Below are positions 1-9,911 of a stretch of DNA of 64,000 nucleotides, in pieces. Under the pieces are notes generated by a model. It worked only from the letters and a program-made list of their open reading frames with translations. It searched no databases and had not been told where the DNA came from. Positions within the stretch are counted from its first letter, which is position 1. Every line of letters begins with the position of its first letter. The position numbers and the translations under genes are program-made. Origin of the DNA: Methylophilus medardicus (GTDB taxonomy: Bacteria > Pseudomonadota > Gammaproteobacteria > Burkholderiales > Methylophilaceae); contig NZ_CP040948.1 of NCBI RefSeq assembly GCF_006363955.1, forward strand, positions 1,860,001 to 1,924,000, in the 5' to 3' direction.

Positions 1-230
1 ACATTGATCGGCTCACCAATGAAGAAAATGCTGCGGCAATCGCATCCGATCTTTCTTCTAAAGCTGGCCGTGTGAAGGAACAAGTGCAGCGCGAAGTCAG
101 CGATACTTATCATTCTATTAAAGATAAAACAGTGGATACTGTGCAAGAGCATCCGCTTGGCACCGTGCTGGTAGCCGCTGGCGTTGGTTTACTGATAGGA
201 TATCTGTTAGGCACCAAACGTGGTGAGTAA
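1..230 (+). CDS. DUF883 (ElaB/YqjD-like) membrane-anchored protein, 5' end missing
   Basis: The reading frame is open from the window edge (first full codon at 3) to TAA at 228-230, so only the C-terminal 75 residues are seen. They form a charged amphipathic helical stretch followed by EHPLGTVLVAAGVGLLIGYL and a basic end (GTKRGE). This is the signature of the ElaB/YqjD/DUF883 family, small proteins that sit in the inner membrane by a C-terminal helix and bind ribosomes in E. coli. The next gene is a YqjE-like protein, matching the yqjD-yqjE order of E. coli, and starts 12 bases later, so the two are probably cotranscribed. Confidence 0.85.
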   Translation, partial: IDRLTNEENAAAIASDLSSKAGRVKEQVQREVSDTYHSIKDKTVDTVQEHPLGTVLVAAGVGLLIGYLLGTKRGE

Positions 231-242
231 GCAAGGAAAGTT

Positions 243-743
243 ATGTGGTTAAACCTCTTGAAATTTGCCGCTGTTTTATTTTTAAATCGCAAAGTGAGCG
301 CTTTGAAAAGTAGTCTATTCAATTTGCGACATCATGTTGCCGATTACACAGAAGACCGTGCGCAGCAATTAAAACAGGACTTTCTGGAGGAAACCGAGCG
401 CTTGGCCACCAGCATGGTAGGCATGCTGGTGGTTTTTAGTATGTTCATTTTTACTGGGCTGCTTGGATTGATGTGGTTGTTCTCGCTGTTGTGGCAACAC
501 CCGCATCGCACACTGATTCTAGGATTGGCCATGCTGGTACCGACGATCATTGGTATACTCGCTTTTGTGGCAGTACGTGCCATCTGGCATAAAAAACCGC
601 TATTTGCGGATTCGCTGGCCATGATTAGTCAAGACTGGCAATTGTTTAGACAAGAGATGGCACCAGCCCCAGATGCAGCACCAGCACCCACTGGCGAGAC
701 AGAGGCTGCTAGTCCCGCCCCTGCACAAAAAACACCTGACTAA
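243..743 (+). CDS. YqjE-like phage-holin-superfamily membrane protein
   Basis: The 166-residue product has an N-terminal amphipathic segment and two long hydrophobic helices (about residues 55-80 and 90-112), followed by a hydrophilic tail rich in Pro and Ala. This matches the holin-superfamily 3_6 proteins (YqjE), inner-membrane proteins of unknown job that accompany DUF883/YqjD genes. It lies 12 bases after the DUF883 gene and 18 bases before a response regulator. Family assignment rests on topology and gene order; the Pro/Ala tail has no assigned role. Confidence 0.75.
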   Translation: MWLNLLKFAAVLFLNRKVSALKSSLFNLRHHVADYTEDRAQQLKQDFLEETERLATSMVGMLVVFSMFIFTGLLGLMWLFSLLWQHPHRTLILGLAMLVPTIIGILAFVAVRAIWHKKPLFADSLAMISQDWQLFRQEMAPAPDAAPAPTGETEAASPAPAQKTPD

Positions 744-761
744 CAAGTTTAAGAGAACCAC

Positions 762-1394
762 ATGAAAAGAATTCTTTTGGTAGATGATCACAGTATTGTG
801 CGTGATGGTTTACGTAACTTGATCGAACTTGAAAACGACCTGCAAGTCACCGGAGAGGCTGCTTCAGGCGCGGAAGCCATTCAATTGGTACGCAAAAATA
901 CATTTGATGCGATGGTGCTGGATATCTCCATGCCGGATAAAAACGGCGTCGATACCCTGCATGAGTTAAAGCATGTCGCACCTCAATTGCCAGTGCTGGT
1001 GCTCAGTGGTTATGCTGAAGACCAATATGCGCTTAACTTGATGCGCAATGGCTGCAAAGGCTACTTATCCAAAAATGCCGATTCAGACGAGATCATTTTA
1101 GCGATTCGCACAGTGGCGGCGGGTAAACGTTATATATCAGCCGAACTCGCGGAGTTAATGACCAACGAACTGAGCCACCCCTCTGAAAAACAGCTACATG
1201 AAACGCTGTCTGATCGGGAATTTCAGGTCTTTGTCAAACTGGCCACCGGCCAAACCCCGACCGCGATTGCAGATGAACTGTTTATTAGCATTAAAACCGT
1301 TAGCACTTACCGTAGCCGCATTTTAGAAAAGATGGCAATGAAATCAAACGCAGATTTAACCTACTATGCCATTAAATACGGTTTACTTAATTAA
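762..1394 (+). CDS. NarL/FixJ-type response regulator
   Basis: The 210-residue protein has an N-terminal receiver domain (acidic pair in LVDDHS, phospho-acceptor Asp in MVLDISMP, conserved Lys in GYLSKNA) and a C-terminal LuxR-type helix-turn-helix (LSDREFQVFVKLATG ... KTVSTYRSRI). It should be a DNA-binding transcriptional regulator activated by phosphorylation. No histidine kinase is adjacent; the next gene is a lone receiver domain. A GAGAACC purine stretch 7 bases before the ATG is a weak ribosome site. Its DNA-binding half resembles those of the two regulators at 37.5 and 54.8 kb, but the three are not near-identical. Confidence 0.9.
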   Translation: MKRILLVDDHSIVRDGLRNLIELENDLQVTGEAASGAEAIQLVRKNTFDAMVLDISMPDKNGVDTLHELKHVAPQLPVLVLSGYAEDQYALNLMRNGCKGYLSKNADSDEIILAIRTVAAGKRYISAELAELMTNELSHPSEKQLHETLSDREFQVFVKLATGQTPTAIADELFISIKTVSTYRSRILEKMAMKSNADLTYYAIKYGLLN

Positions 1395-1479
1395 GCGCAG
1401 CACATCTGCTAACCCTATGTTTGCCACCGTCTATTGTCTAGATTTGTCATTATTGACACCAGTCATGGGTTAATTTGTC

Positions 1480-1860
1480 ATGTATAGACTGCTCTTGGTT
1501 GAAGATTCTGCGCTGATCCGTGACGTGATCGTTGAGATGTTGCATGACTGTGATCAGCTCGATGTGAAGGACATCGCCACCACCAGTGACGAGGCGATTG
1601 CGCTGCTTAATAGCAAACAGTACGACATGATTGTGTTGGACATTGAACTCGCCAAGGGCACGGGCTTTGATGTGGTGCGGCATACGCGCCAGCAAAGTTA
1701 TGCATTCAAAGCCCCAGATATCGTCATGTTAACCAATCATGGCAACAGCTATTACCGTAACCTCGCGCACAACATGGGCGTGGAGTATTTTTTTGATAAA
1801 TCTCTGCAGTTTGACGAATGCATGGATGTCATTCAGCAACACGCCAGCGCAGTGAGCTAG
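1480..1860 (+). CDS. Stand-alone receiver-domain protein (CheY-like)
   Basis: The 126-residue protein is only a receiver domain: acidic residues in LVEDSA, phospho-acceptor Asp in MIVLDIEL, Thr in VMLTNHG and Lys in YFFDKSLQ. There is no output domain, so it would act by protein contact or as a phosphate relay. It follows the NarL-type regulator by 85 bases and precedes a membrane-anchored protein by 26 bases. The kinase that serves it is not in the window. Confidence 0.85.
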   Translation: MYRLLLVEDSALIRDVIVEMLHDCDQLDVKDIATTSDEAIALLNSKQYDMIVLDIELAKGTGFDVVRHTRQQSYAFKAPDIVMLTNHGNSYYRNLAHNMGVEYFFDKSLQFDECMDVIQQHASAVS

Positions 1861-1886
1861 TCACGCGCAGCTGGTCAAGGCCCCGC

Positions 1887-2369
1887 ATGAACCTCGCCAC
1901 TTGGGAACTGCTCAGTTACATCGTCACCGTCGTGGGCTTACCACTGGCCATCCTCACCTTTATGTTAGAGCAGCGTAAAGAACGCGAAAATGAAGATGAA
2001 GAGGTCTACCAACTATTGGCAGACAATTACACCGATTTTTTAAAACTGGTCATGGCCTATCCGGATCTGCAATTGCGGTCACAACGCGGCCCCATGCCGA
2101 TGACGCCAGAGCAAGAAGAGCGCAAGCTGGTGTTGTTTGAAATATTGATTTCGTTATTTGAACGTGCTTATTTGCTGACCTACGATCCGGATATGCGCGG
2201 GAAGCGCCTACGCCGCTGGATGTCGTGGGAGGACTACATGCGCGAGTGGTGCCAGCGAGAAGATTTTCGCGCATATTTGCCGCGACTGCTGGTGGGGGAG
2301 GATGCTGATTTCGTCGCACACATCACACGTATTGCACATGAAACGCACACCAACCCACATCCATCCTAG
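1887..2369 (+). CDS. Hypothetical protein with one N-terminal membrane helix
   Basis: The ATG at 1887 was chosen because the longer frame (from 1818) would overlap the receiver gene and adds a segment with no membrane character. The 160-residue product starts with one hydrophobic helix (about residues 8-25), then an acidic, highly charged cytoplasmic part with several Trp/Tyr and the piece RLRRWMSWEDYMREWCQRED. I do not recognise the family. It is converging with the TraB-like gene, with 14 bases between the stops. The position after two response regulators may hint at a signalling role, but nothing in the sequence proves it. Confidence 0.6.
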   Translation: MNLATWELLSYIVTVVGLPLAILTFMLEQRKERENEDEEVYQLLADNYTDFLKLVMAYPDLQLRSQRGPMPMTPEQEERKLVLFEILISLFERAYLLTYDPDMRGKRLRRWMSWEDYMREWCQREDFRAYLPRLLVGEDADFVAHITRIAHETHTNPHPS

Positions 2370-2383
2370 TCAACCAGCCCCGC

Positions 2384-3232
2384 TTATTTTTTAAGAGGAA
2401 TCAATTTAAAACCGGCTTGCTTAAATGCTTGCAACAAGCCTGTTGGACCCGCTAAATGGGCCGCACCCACCGCGATAAATACCGGATGCTGCTTGGCTTG
2501 ATCTATACTGCGTGCGGCCATCACTACATTTCGCTCATCGAGCAACTTTACGCGCATCCGCTGCCACAGGGCGGCGGGTAATACGCCACGCGTCATCGCA
2601 TCGTCCATGCTGGCCACCTGCTCGGCATCACCGCCCATATAAGCCTTAATCAATTTTTCAAAATCATTTTCTTTCTGCTTTTGACTGCGCTTGAGCACCG
2701 CACGTAGCATTTGTAACTGCTCGTCTTGACTCATGCTATCCATCACGCCAAAGTGTTCTTGTGCGCCTTCAAGACCAAGCACTTGTTTGTCCAGCTCTTC
2801 CGCTTTTGCTTTCAGTAAGAGGTCTTGTGCAAAGGGGGTTTGTGGCTTGGGTAAATCAAAAATCACCGCCAACAACCAGGGTTTCATTTTGAGCACTGCC
2901 TCACTGGGCATCACATGCATTTCAGCCAGACGCATGACTTTATCCAGTTCAGCGTCCGTTAAATACTGTTTTAAATCGCCCTGAGAAAGTTGCAGTAAGC
3001 CTGGCGGCGGCGCATCGGCCACTTCGAGCATGAAAACATCGGTATGCTTAAGCGCCTGCAACACCGCCGGTGAAAAATCTGTCACGCGGTTGTCGTCGGT
3101 ATGCATGGTGCCAAATAGATAACTCACTTGCCCGGTCGCGGATTCAAGTTGCCAAAACAGGCTTTTTTCAACCGCGAGTAGCGGCTGGCTCACTAATAAA
3201 AATATCGCGGCCAATAGCCATAACCTTCGCAT
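2384..3232 (-). CDS. TraB/GumN family protein
   Basis: The 282-residue protein has a signal peptide (LWLLAAIFLLVSQPLLA) and the family hallmarks: an N-terminal YLFGTMHTDD motif and a C-terminal VFIAVGAAHLAGPTGLL motif, both placed as in TraB/PrgY/GumN proteins, proposed metalloprotease-like enzymes of the periplasm or outer membrane. The internal ATG at 3232 is preferred to that at 3250 because GAGAGGG lies at a good distance before it. The substrate is unknown. The stop faces that of the gene on the other strand. Confidence 0.8.
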   Translation of the reverse strand: MRRLWLLAAIFLLVSQPLLAVEKSLFWQLESATGQVSYLFGTMHTDDNRVTDFSPAVLQALKHTDVFMLEVADAPPPGLLQLSQGDLKQYLTDAELDKVMRLAEMHVMPSEAVLKMKPWLLAVIFDLPKPQTPFAQDLLLKAKAEELDKQVLGLEGAQEHFGVMDSMSQDEQLQMLRAVLKRSQKQKENDFEKLIKAYMGGDAEQVASMDDAMTRGVLPAALWQRMRVKLLDERNVVMAARSIDQAKQHPVFIAVGAAHLAGPTGLLQAFKQAGFKLIPLKK

Positions 3233-3402
3233 TGCATCCCTCTCGCTCATTTTGAATGGTGGTCTGACATCGTCTCACAAATCCCGGTTCCACGCAGCGC
3301 TTTCATCCATCAGGCAGAAAGCGCAGCAAACAATCAATAGTTGTCACATATATGATACAGGTCTACCATAGAAGCCATTCTATCTAGCCTATGCTGAGGG
3401 AG

Positions 3403-3543
3403 ATGACCATGCACTCGACCGATCCAGCGGTGGACACCGACCCGCATAAAACGCATTTCTTGAGACGGTCATGGATGCAGAGAATCGGGCTGTGTGGCAT
3501 GCGCATGCTATCAAAGCATTTTCCCTTCGCTGACATACCTTAG
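3403..3543 (+). CDS. Possible small ORF (46 aa) ahead of the DUF2235 gene
   Basis: A 46-codon frame runs from ATG 3403 (a second ATG at 3409) to TAG 3541. GAGGGAG sits directly before it, a fair ribosome site for the second ATG. The frame ends 10 bases before the ATG of the DUF2235 gene, so it could act as a leader or coupled cistron. The peptide has no recognisable motif, and its composition (many His, Met and Arg) is not convincing on its own. The rest of the 3233-3553 interval shows nothing clear. Confidence 0.25.
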   Translation: MTMHSTDPAVDTDPHKTHFLRRSWMQRIGLCGMRMLSKHFPFADIP

Positions 3544-3553
3544 AGGCAGCATC

Positions 3554-4615
3554 ATGAGAAAAAAAGAACGGCTGATTGTATTGTTTGATGGCACATGGAA
3601 CGATCCCGAGGACCTGACCAATGTGTATCAACTCTCCACGCTCATTGAAGAAGATGACGGCGAAGTTCACCAGCGATTTTTTTATGAGCCTGGCGTTGGC
3701 ACGGCGACCGGCGATAAACTGCGCGGGGGATTATTCGGCTATGGGCTCAGTAAAAACCTATTACAAGGCTACGATTGGCTAGTAAAACATTATCAAGCGG
3801 GTGATGAAATTTGGGTATTCGGATTTAGTCGCGGCGCTTACACGGCGAGGAGCATGGTGGGCCTGATCCGCAAATGCGGCTTACTCAAAACCAGCACGCC
3901 CACCTTATTACAACGTGCAGAAACGCTATACCGTGATAAGTCAGCATCGCCCGATAGCGCCCCATGCATGGCATTCAGGCAACACTACAGCCACGATGTG
4001 CGCATCCATTTTCTCGGCGTATGGGATACCGTCGGCGCCTTAGGCATTCCCGGCACCATGATTTCAGAGCATGGGTTTTATGCCTGGCATGACACTGAAT
4101 TATCCAAAATCGTCTCTTATGCCTATCACGCCATGGCGATCGATGAACATCGTGAAGCCTATGAAGTAGCGATGTGGACTAATGAGGATGGCAAACAAAA
4201 GGCAGAAAATGTAGCCGTTGAGCAGCGCTGGTTTATCGGCGCCCATGCCAATGTCGGCGGTGGCTATGGCAAAGACCCATTAGCCGGGATCGCATTGGCC
4301 TGGATGCTGGCCAAAGCGCAAGCAGCCCAGTTAAAGCTCAAACCTTACACAGTCGCTGATCGCGCCTATTTAACCGCCCCGACCGATTCATTTAAAGCTT
4401 TTGCTTATGGTTTGTATGGTTGGTTCAAGGGCATCTTTAACCCGGGAGATGGCCGCTTTTATCGGCCGTATAGCGTCAAACAGGGGGCGCGTAAAGCGGT
4501 CAATGTGAGCGTAGATTCGTCAGTCATCGCCAAATGGCAAGCGCAATCGGACTACCGCCCGCCCACATTAATCAAAGCTGGCATCGACCCAAGCAATATG
4601 ACGAACCCACCTTGA
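3554..4615 (+). CDS. DUF2235 family alpha/beta-hydrolase-like protein
   Basis: The ATG at 3554 has an AGAGGC ribosome site; the longer frame from 3494 lacks one. The 353-residue protein begins RLIVLFDGTWN, the hallmark of DUF2235, and carries the nucleophile elbow GFSRGAYTAR (GxSxG) near residue 93, with LGVWDTVGALG and later the HANVGGGY block. DUF2235 includes type VI secretion phospholipase effectors (Tle1-like), but many members are housekeeping proteins of unknown substrate. No secretion genes are nearby, so a lipase/esterase-type hydrolase is the safe call. It converges on ygiQ with 11 bases between stops. Confidence 0.85.
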   Translation: MRKKERLIVLFDGTWNDPEDLTNVYQLSTLIEEDDGEVHQRFFYEPGVGTATGDKLRGGLFGYGLSKNLLQGYDWLVKHYQAGDEIWVFGFSRGAYTARSMVGLIRKCGLLKTSTPTLLQRAETLYRDKSASPDSAPCMAFRQHYSHDVRIHFLGVWDTVGALGIPGTMISEHGFYAWHDTELSKIVSYAYHAMAIDEHREAYEVAMWTNEDGKQKAENVAVEQRWFIGAHANVGGGYGKDPLAGIALAWMLAKAQAAQLKLKPYTVADRAYLTAPTDSFKAFAYGLYGWFKGIFNPGDGRFYRPYSVKQGARKAVNVSVDSSVIAKWQAQSDYRPPTLIKAGIDPSNMTNPP

Positions 4616-4626
4616 CTGCGGGCACG

Positions 4627-6834
4627 CTAATGTTTTTTGCGTGGTGCCGAGAGCTTTTTCGGGCTGGCAAAGCTTTTTGTCTGGTTAAAGCCTTTAGGCA
4701 TCGGTTTTGCCTGAAAACGACTACCGTCTGATTGCACAATTTGTGGCAACACTGCAGGCTGATACGCAGGCACCAAATGCTTTTTACCGTTTCCAATTAA
4801 ATCCGCACGCCCCATTTTCTTAAGTGCCTCGCGCAAGATCGGCCAGTTTTGCGGATCATGGTAGCGAATAAATGCTTTATGCAATTTACGAATGGTGCCA
4901 GTTTTAGCGACAGGCACCGTCTCAGAATCAGGGGTAACTTTGCGCAAAGGGTTCTTGCCACTGTGATACATGGCGGTCGCCATCGCCATGGGCGTTGGTG
5001 TAAAGGTTTGCACCTGATCCAAACGGAAGTCGTTGCGTTTCAACCACAGCGCCAGATTGACCATGTCTTCATCGGTCGTGCCCGGATGGGCTGCGATAAA
5101 GTAAGGAATCAAATACTGTTTTTTGCCTGCTTCGGCGCTAAACTTTTCAAACATGCGTTTGAATTCATCATACGCGCCCATGCCGGGCTTCATCATTTTG
5201 CTGAGCACATTTTCTTCAGAGTGCTCAGGGGCGATTTTTAAATAGCCACCCACGTGATGCTGTACCAATTCTTTGACATATTCAGGGGATTTCACGGCTA
5301 AGTCATAGCGCAGGCCAGAGCCAATCAAAATCTTTTTCACCCCCCGCAAATTGCGCGCTTTGCGATACAGCTGAATCAAAGACGAATGATCAGTATTTAA
5401 GTTTTCGCAGACGCCGGGGTAAACGCAAGATAACTTGCGGCAGTTTTTTTCAATCTGTTCCGATTTGCAGGACAAGCGGTACATATTAGCGGTTGGGCCA
5501 CCAAGATCCGAGATCACCCCAGTAAAACCGTCTACTTTATCGCGGATTTCTTCGATCTCACGCAAAATAGAATCTTCAGAGCGACTTTGGATAATGCGGC
5601 CTTCATGCTCGGTAATCGAGCAGAAGGTACAGCCGCCAAAGCAGCCACGCATGATATTGACCGAGAAACGAATCATGTCCCAGGCCGGTATTTTGGCATC
5701 GCCATAAGCCGGGTGTGGCTTGCGCGCATAAGGCAAATCGTACACGTAGTCCATTTCTTTGGTACTCAGCGGAATCGGCGGCGCATTCAGCCATACCTCA
5801 CGCTGTCCGTGTCTCTGCACCAACGCCCGTGCATTGCCGGGGTTTGCCTCTAAGTGCAATACGCGCGAGGCGTGGGCATACATGACTGGGTCATCCACTA
5901 CCTCTTCAAACGCAGGCATGCGAATCACCTGGCGTTCACGCGGCACCTTAGCCGCCTTGAGCGGCAACGGCAGGCTAATGGTGGGCGCGACTGCGGCAGG
6001 GTCAGTGCTGTTGCTTTCAGTCGCGCAACTGGCATCGGCCTTGCCCATTTTCATGGCGTAGGGATCTTCATGCTGTTCAACGACCCCGGGACGATCTAAC
6101 CGGGTAGAGGGAACCTCGACAAAATCAGCAGGGAGTGTTTTGCGAACAAACGCCGTGCCACGAATATCCTGGATATCTTGGATCGGCTCACCGCGAGCAA
6201 TGCGATGGCTGAGCTCCACAATGGCGCGCTCGGCATTGCCATAAAGCAGTAAATCGGCTTTAGAATCAATCAAGATAGACCGACGCACTTTGTCCGACCA
6301 GTAGTCATAATGCGCAATTCGTCGCAAGCTCGCTTCAATACTGCCAATCACTAACGGCACGTCTGAATAGGCTTCTTTACAACGCTGCGAGTAGACCAGC
6401 ACCGCGCGATCAGGGCGTCGATTGGCTTCGGCATTGGGGGTATACGCATCATCGGAGCGAATTTTACGATCAGCGGTGTAACGATTGACCATGCTGTCCA
6501 TGTTGCCTGCCGTCACCCCAAAATAAAGGTTGGGTTTACCCAACACCTTAAATGGGGAGGCAGATTGCCAATCGGGTTGCGCAATGATGCCCACCCGAAA
6601 GCCCTGCGCCTCGAGTAATCGGCCGATCAACGCTGCACCGAAACTAGGGTGATCAATGTAGGCATCGCCGCTCACCAGGATAATGTCGCAACTATCCCAT
6701 CCAAGCGCATCCATTTCAGCCCGGCTCATCGGCAGCATGGGCGCCGTGCCGAAGCGCTTGGCCCAATAAGGACGATAGCTGTTAACAGGTTTGGCAGTAA
6801 GGGAGGTGTAAATTTCCACGCGAATGACCAGCAA
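4627..6834 (-). CDS. ygiQ: YgiQ family radical SAM protein
   Basis: At 735 residues it is very close to E. coli YgiQ in length. The N-terminal domain has the family block [20 protein letters not shown], and the radical SAM core carries the cluster motif CFGGCTFC (CxxxCxxC), where Cys ligates the 4Fe-4S cluster. The C-terminal third includes [15 protein letters not shown] and a basic tail. The biochemical reaction of YgiQ is not established. The first ATG is accepted because the start aligns with the family N-terminus. It is transcribed alone, with a 285-base gap to the divergent GGDEF-EAL gene. Confidence 0.92.
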   Translation of the reverse strand: MLVIRVEIYTSLTAKPVNSYRPYWAKRFGTAPMLPMSRAEMDALGWDSCDIILVSGDAYIDHPSFGAALIGRLLEAQGFRVGIIAQPDWQSASPFKVLGKPNLYFGVTAGNMDSMVNRYTADRKIRSDDAYTPNAEANRRPDRAVLVYSQRCKEAYSDVPLVIGSIEASLRRIAHYDYWSDKVRRSILIDSKADLLLYGNAERAIVELSHRIARGEPIQDIQDIRGTAFVRKTLPADFVEVPSTRLDRPGVVEQHEDPYAMKMGKADASCATESNSTDPAAVAPTISLPLPLKAAKVPRERQVIRMPAFEEVVDDPVMYAHASRVLHLEANPGNARALVQRHGQREVWLNAPPIPLSTKEMDYVYDLPYARKPHPAYGDAKIPAWDMIRFSVNIMRGCFGGCTFCSITEHEGRIIQSRSEDSILREIEEIRDKVDGFTGVISDLGGPTANMYRLSCKSEQIEKNCRKLSCVYPGVCENLNTDHSSLIQLYRKARNLRGVKKILIGSGLRYDLAVKSPEYVKELVQHHVGGYLKIAPEHSEENVLSKMMKPGMGAYDEFKRMFEKFSAEAGKKQYLIPYFIAAHPGTTDEDMVNLALWLKRNDFRLDQVQTFTPTPMAMATAMYHSGKNPLRKVTPDSETVPVAKTGTIRKLHKAFIRYHDPQNWPILREALKKMGRADLIGNGKKHLVPAYQPAVLPQIVQSDGSRFQAKPMPKGFNQTKSFASPKKLSAPRKKH

Positions 6835-7043
6835 TGCTTAAGAGTTGGGCATTTTACGCGTTAATCGATTGATTTGAAATCATTTTTCTATATAAATCTG
6901 AGTAGCTGACGGCATCCTACAGCCGCGTCGCCACCGCTTACAAAGTTGCTTAAAAAGAATATCAGGGCTCGCACAAATACGACCTAGGCCCAGAAGACCA
7001 TAGCATCGCGCAAAGTATGCATGCGCGACCGATTGTTTTTTGA

Positions 7044-7072
7044 TTGCGGACCGCTTAAAAGCGATGTATAAC
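7044..7072 (+). promoter_or_regulatory. Sigma-70-type promoter of the GGDEF/EAL gene
   Basis: TTGCGG (7044-7049) and TATAAC (7067-7072) are separated by exactly 17 bases, a good housekeeping promoter 48 bases before the start codon of the downstream gene. The spacer contains CCGCTTAAAAGCG, a short inverted repeat that could hold an operator. The rest of the 6835-7119 interval is AT-rich at its ygiQ end (TATATAA), likely the ygiQ promoter on the other strand. Confidence 0.6.
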
Positions 7073-7119
7073 CGTGTTATGCATGGGGTGTCTTGTCTCT
7101 AATAATTATTAAATCGACT

Positions 7120-9906
7120 ATGAAGAATTACACGCTTTTCAGGAAAATTCTACTGCCTTTGGCAGCCTTTGGCCTGCTAGTTGGATTCATTTCATTTGGT
7201 TTTATCTTCAACCAACACCTCAATAACATCGAAGCAAAAGCCAACGAAGAAACGCAAAAACTGGCCAACCTGCTGGTGACAGCCAGAACGCTAGTCAGCG
7301 AGCATGTGCTGTCGAGCATGGCGCTACTCAAACAGTACGCCGCTGCCGAAGGGCCGCCGAATATTGATGGCATCACGGATATGCTGGGCACGCAAGTGCC
7401 TAATTTGCGTTTTGGTGATACCTCGCAAACCGGCAGAACGCTACTGGTAGATTCTGTCACCCGGATTGGCAGCGGCACCGCCACCATTTTCGTCAAACGT
7501 GGGCAGCAGTTTCTCCGCATCGCGACCAATGTAAAAAAAGCAGATGGCACAAATGCCTTTGGCACGGAGTTAAATCCTTATGGCAAGGCGATTGAGCACC
7601 TACAAAAAAACGAGACTTACTATGGCGTGGTGGATATTTTGGGCGAAGCTTATTTGTCGCGCTACGAGCCCATGCTTGATCAAAACAAACGCCTCATCGG
7701 TGCTTGGTATGTGGGCTATAAACTGGATTTCAATGCGATTGATCAGGCGATTCGACAATGGGGCTTTTTAGAACAAGGCTTTGTCGCGATCACTGATGGC
7801 GGCGGCAAAATTCGCTTTTTAACGGCGGGCGTGAGCCAACAAAAAGCGTTAGATGCTTTAGAAGACAAAACACACCGTTGGAAAAAAGTCACTAAATACG
7901 TCCCAGAATGGGACTTTGAAATCAATATCTTGTACCCAGTCAATGAGGCGTATTGGGCAGCACTGGGTGCACTTTCCCCGGTGATGATGATTACATTGAT
8001 TTTAACGCTAGTGGTGTTGCTGGCGATTATCAGTGGATTGCAACGCTTTGTGTTAAACCCTCTGGGCGGGGAGCCAGAAACCGCAAAATTAATGCTCATG
8101 CGCATCGAAAGTGGCGATTTTGCTGAAGATCAGACGTCGGCAGCGCCGGATACACTGATTGCCAACATGATTAAAATGCGGCGGCGCTTGCGTGAAATGG
8201 TGAACCAAATTCATGCCAACGCAAATCGCTTGAAAGTGTCGGCCAGTGTATTTGATCACGCCCATGACGCTATTTTCATTACCGACGAACACGGGCTGAT
8301 TGTGCAGTGCAACCCTTCTTTTAGCGTCATTACTGGCTACAGCCAAGCAGAGGCCATCGGGCAATCACCCACAGCATTAGGCATTGCCGCGCAACAGCCA
8401 GACTTTTTTTCGTCACTCTACCAAGGTGCGCTGGCTTTTCAGGAGTGGCAAGGCGAAGTCTGGAATCGCCATCGCGACGGGCACGAATACTTGATCGCAC
8501 TGGAATTGTCCCCGGTGATGAATGCGACAAATCACTTTCAGCATTATGTCGGATTATTTTCTGACATCACCCGGGCCAAAGAGCAGCAAAACATGCTGGA
8601 ACACTTGGCTTATCATGACGTGTTAACGCAAGTGCCCAATCGAGTCTTGTTTTCTAGCCGCTTGCAACAAGCCTTGCTGGAAGCGGAGCGTCAACAGTCC
8701 CTGCTGGCGGTTTGTTACATTGATCTGGATGATTTTAAAATTGTGAATGATCAATATGGCCATGAGTTTGGCGATAAACTTTTGATGCAACTGGCCAGCC
8801 GATTAACCAACCTGCTCAAGCCCGAGGATACCCTCGCCCGGCTGGGTGGAGATGAGTTTGCGATGCTATTGTGTGGTGGACGCACACAAGTTGAATATAC
8901 ACGCTTGCTAAAAAAACTATTGGCAGCGATTGAAAAGCCCTTCTCGATAGATAAGTTCAAGTTTTCGATCTCAGCCAGTATTGGCTACACCCTTTACCCG
9001 CTGGACCATAATCCACCAGACACCCTACTCAGGCATGCTGACCATGCCATGTATCATGCGAAAACCCATGGCGGACATCAATTTCACTTATTTGATCTCG
9101 CCTCTGCGCAACAATCACAGCAACAACAACTGCTGTTAAGGGATTTATTGCGTGGGATTCAGAACAGTGACATCAAACTGGTGTATCAGCCGCAAGTGTG
9201 CATGCAGTCAGGCAAACTCTTTTGTTTCGAGGCGCTATTACGCTGGCAACATCCTGCGCGCGGTCTGCTCTACCCCAATGACTTTCTCAATGTCGTCGAA
9301 CACACGAGTCTTATCATTGACATCGGTCATTGGGTGATGGAGGAGAGCCTCCGCCAACTCACAGAATGGCAAACGCAAGGGCTACACACACAAGTGTCCG
9401 TCAACATTGCAGCGCAACATTTGATGGATAAACAGTTTGTTGATCAATTGGCCAAGTTATTTGAAAAGTACCCTGCCATTCAACCCACACAACTGCACAT
9501 TGAAATCACTGAAAGTGCGGCCATCAGCGACTTTGCGATCGTTAACCGCGTCATTCAACAATGCCAGTCGCTCGGGGTTTCATTCTCCATTGATGACTTT
9601 GGCTCGGGCTATTCTTCATTGATTTATTTGCGTCGACTACCCGTGGACATCATCAAAATCGACCAGTCCTTTATTCATAATATGCTGAGCAATCAGGAAG
9701 ATCTCGCCGTGATCAGAGGCGTAGTGACCCTGTGCCGTGATTTTGGTCGTAAAGTCGTTGCTGAAGGGGTAGAAAATGCAGAACAAGCAGGCATTCTGGC
9801 GCAACTCGGTTGTGATTACGCACAGGGATTTGGCATTGCCCGTGGCATGCCCGGCAACAAGGTTATAGAATGGGTAGGCAAGCACGATCCCTTTCAATTT
9901 AATTAA
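7120..9906 (+). CDS. Membrane Cache-PAS-GGDEF-EAL cyclic-di-GMP enzyme
   Basis: The 928-residue protein has a first membrane helix (about 8-28), a periplasmic Cache sensor (about 30-285), a second helix (about 290-315), a HAMP-like linker, a PAS domain (about 380-490), a GGDEF domain with an intact GGDEF motif at 576-580, and an EAL domain with EALLR at 704-708 plus the metal-binding ESA, DDFGSGYSS and KIDQSF motifs. It should make and/or break cyclic di-GMP in response to a periplasmic small molecule. ATG 7120 is preferred over the TTG at 7093 because it gives a normal signal anchor. The stop is only 5 bases before aat. Confidence 0.93.
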   Translation: MKNYTLFRKILLPLAAFGLLVGFISFGFIFNQHLNNIEAKANEETQKLANLLVTARTLVSEHVLSSMALLKQYAAAEGPPNIDGITDMLGTQVPNLRFGDTSQTGRTLLVDSVTRIGSGTATIFVKRGQQFLRIATNVKKADGTNAFGTELNPYGKAIEHLQKNETYYGVVDILGEAYLSRYEPMLDQNKRLIGAWYVGYKLDFNAIDQAIRQWGFLEQGFVAITDGGGKIRFLTAGVSQQKALDALEDKTHRWKKVTKYVPEWDFEINILYPVNEAYWAALGALSPVMMITLILTLVVLLAIISGLQRFVLNPLGGEPETAKLMLMRIESGDFAEDQTSAAPDTLIANMIKMRRRLREMVNQIHANANRLKVSASVFDHAHDAIFITDEHGLIVQCNPSFSVITGYSQAEAIGQSPTALGIAAQQPDFFSSLYQGALAFQEWQGEVWNRHRDGHEYLIALELSPVMNATNHFQHYVGLFSDITRAKEQQNMLEHLAYHDVLTQVPNRVLFSSRLQQALLEAERQQSLLAVCYIDLDDFKIVNDQYGHEFGDKLLMQLASRLTNLLKPEDTLARLGGDEFAMLLCGGRTQVEYTRLLKKLLAAIEKPFSIDKFKFSISASIGYTLYPLDHNPPDTLLRHADHAMYHAKTHGGHQFHLFDLASAQQSQQQQLLLRDLLRGIQNSDIKLVYQPQVCMQSGKLFCFEALLRWQHPARGLLYPNDFLNVVEHTSLIIDIGHWVMEESLRQLTEWQTQGLHTQVSVNIAAQHLMDKQFVDQLAKLFEKYPAIQPTQLHIEITESAAISDFAIVNRVIQQCQSLGVSFSIDDFGSGYSSLIYLRRLPVDIIKIDQSFIHNMLSNQEDLAVIRGVVTLCRDFGRKVVAEGVENAEQAGILAQLGCDYAQGFGIARGMPGNKVIEWVGKHDPFQFN

Positions 9907-9911
9907 GCAGT

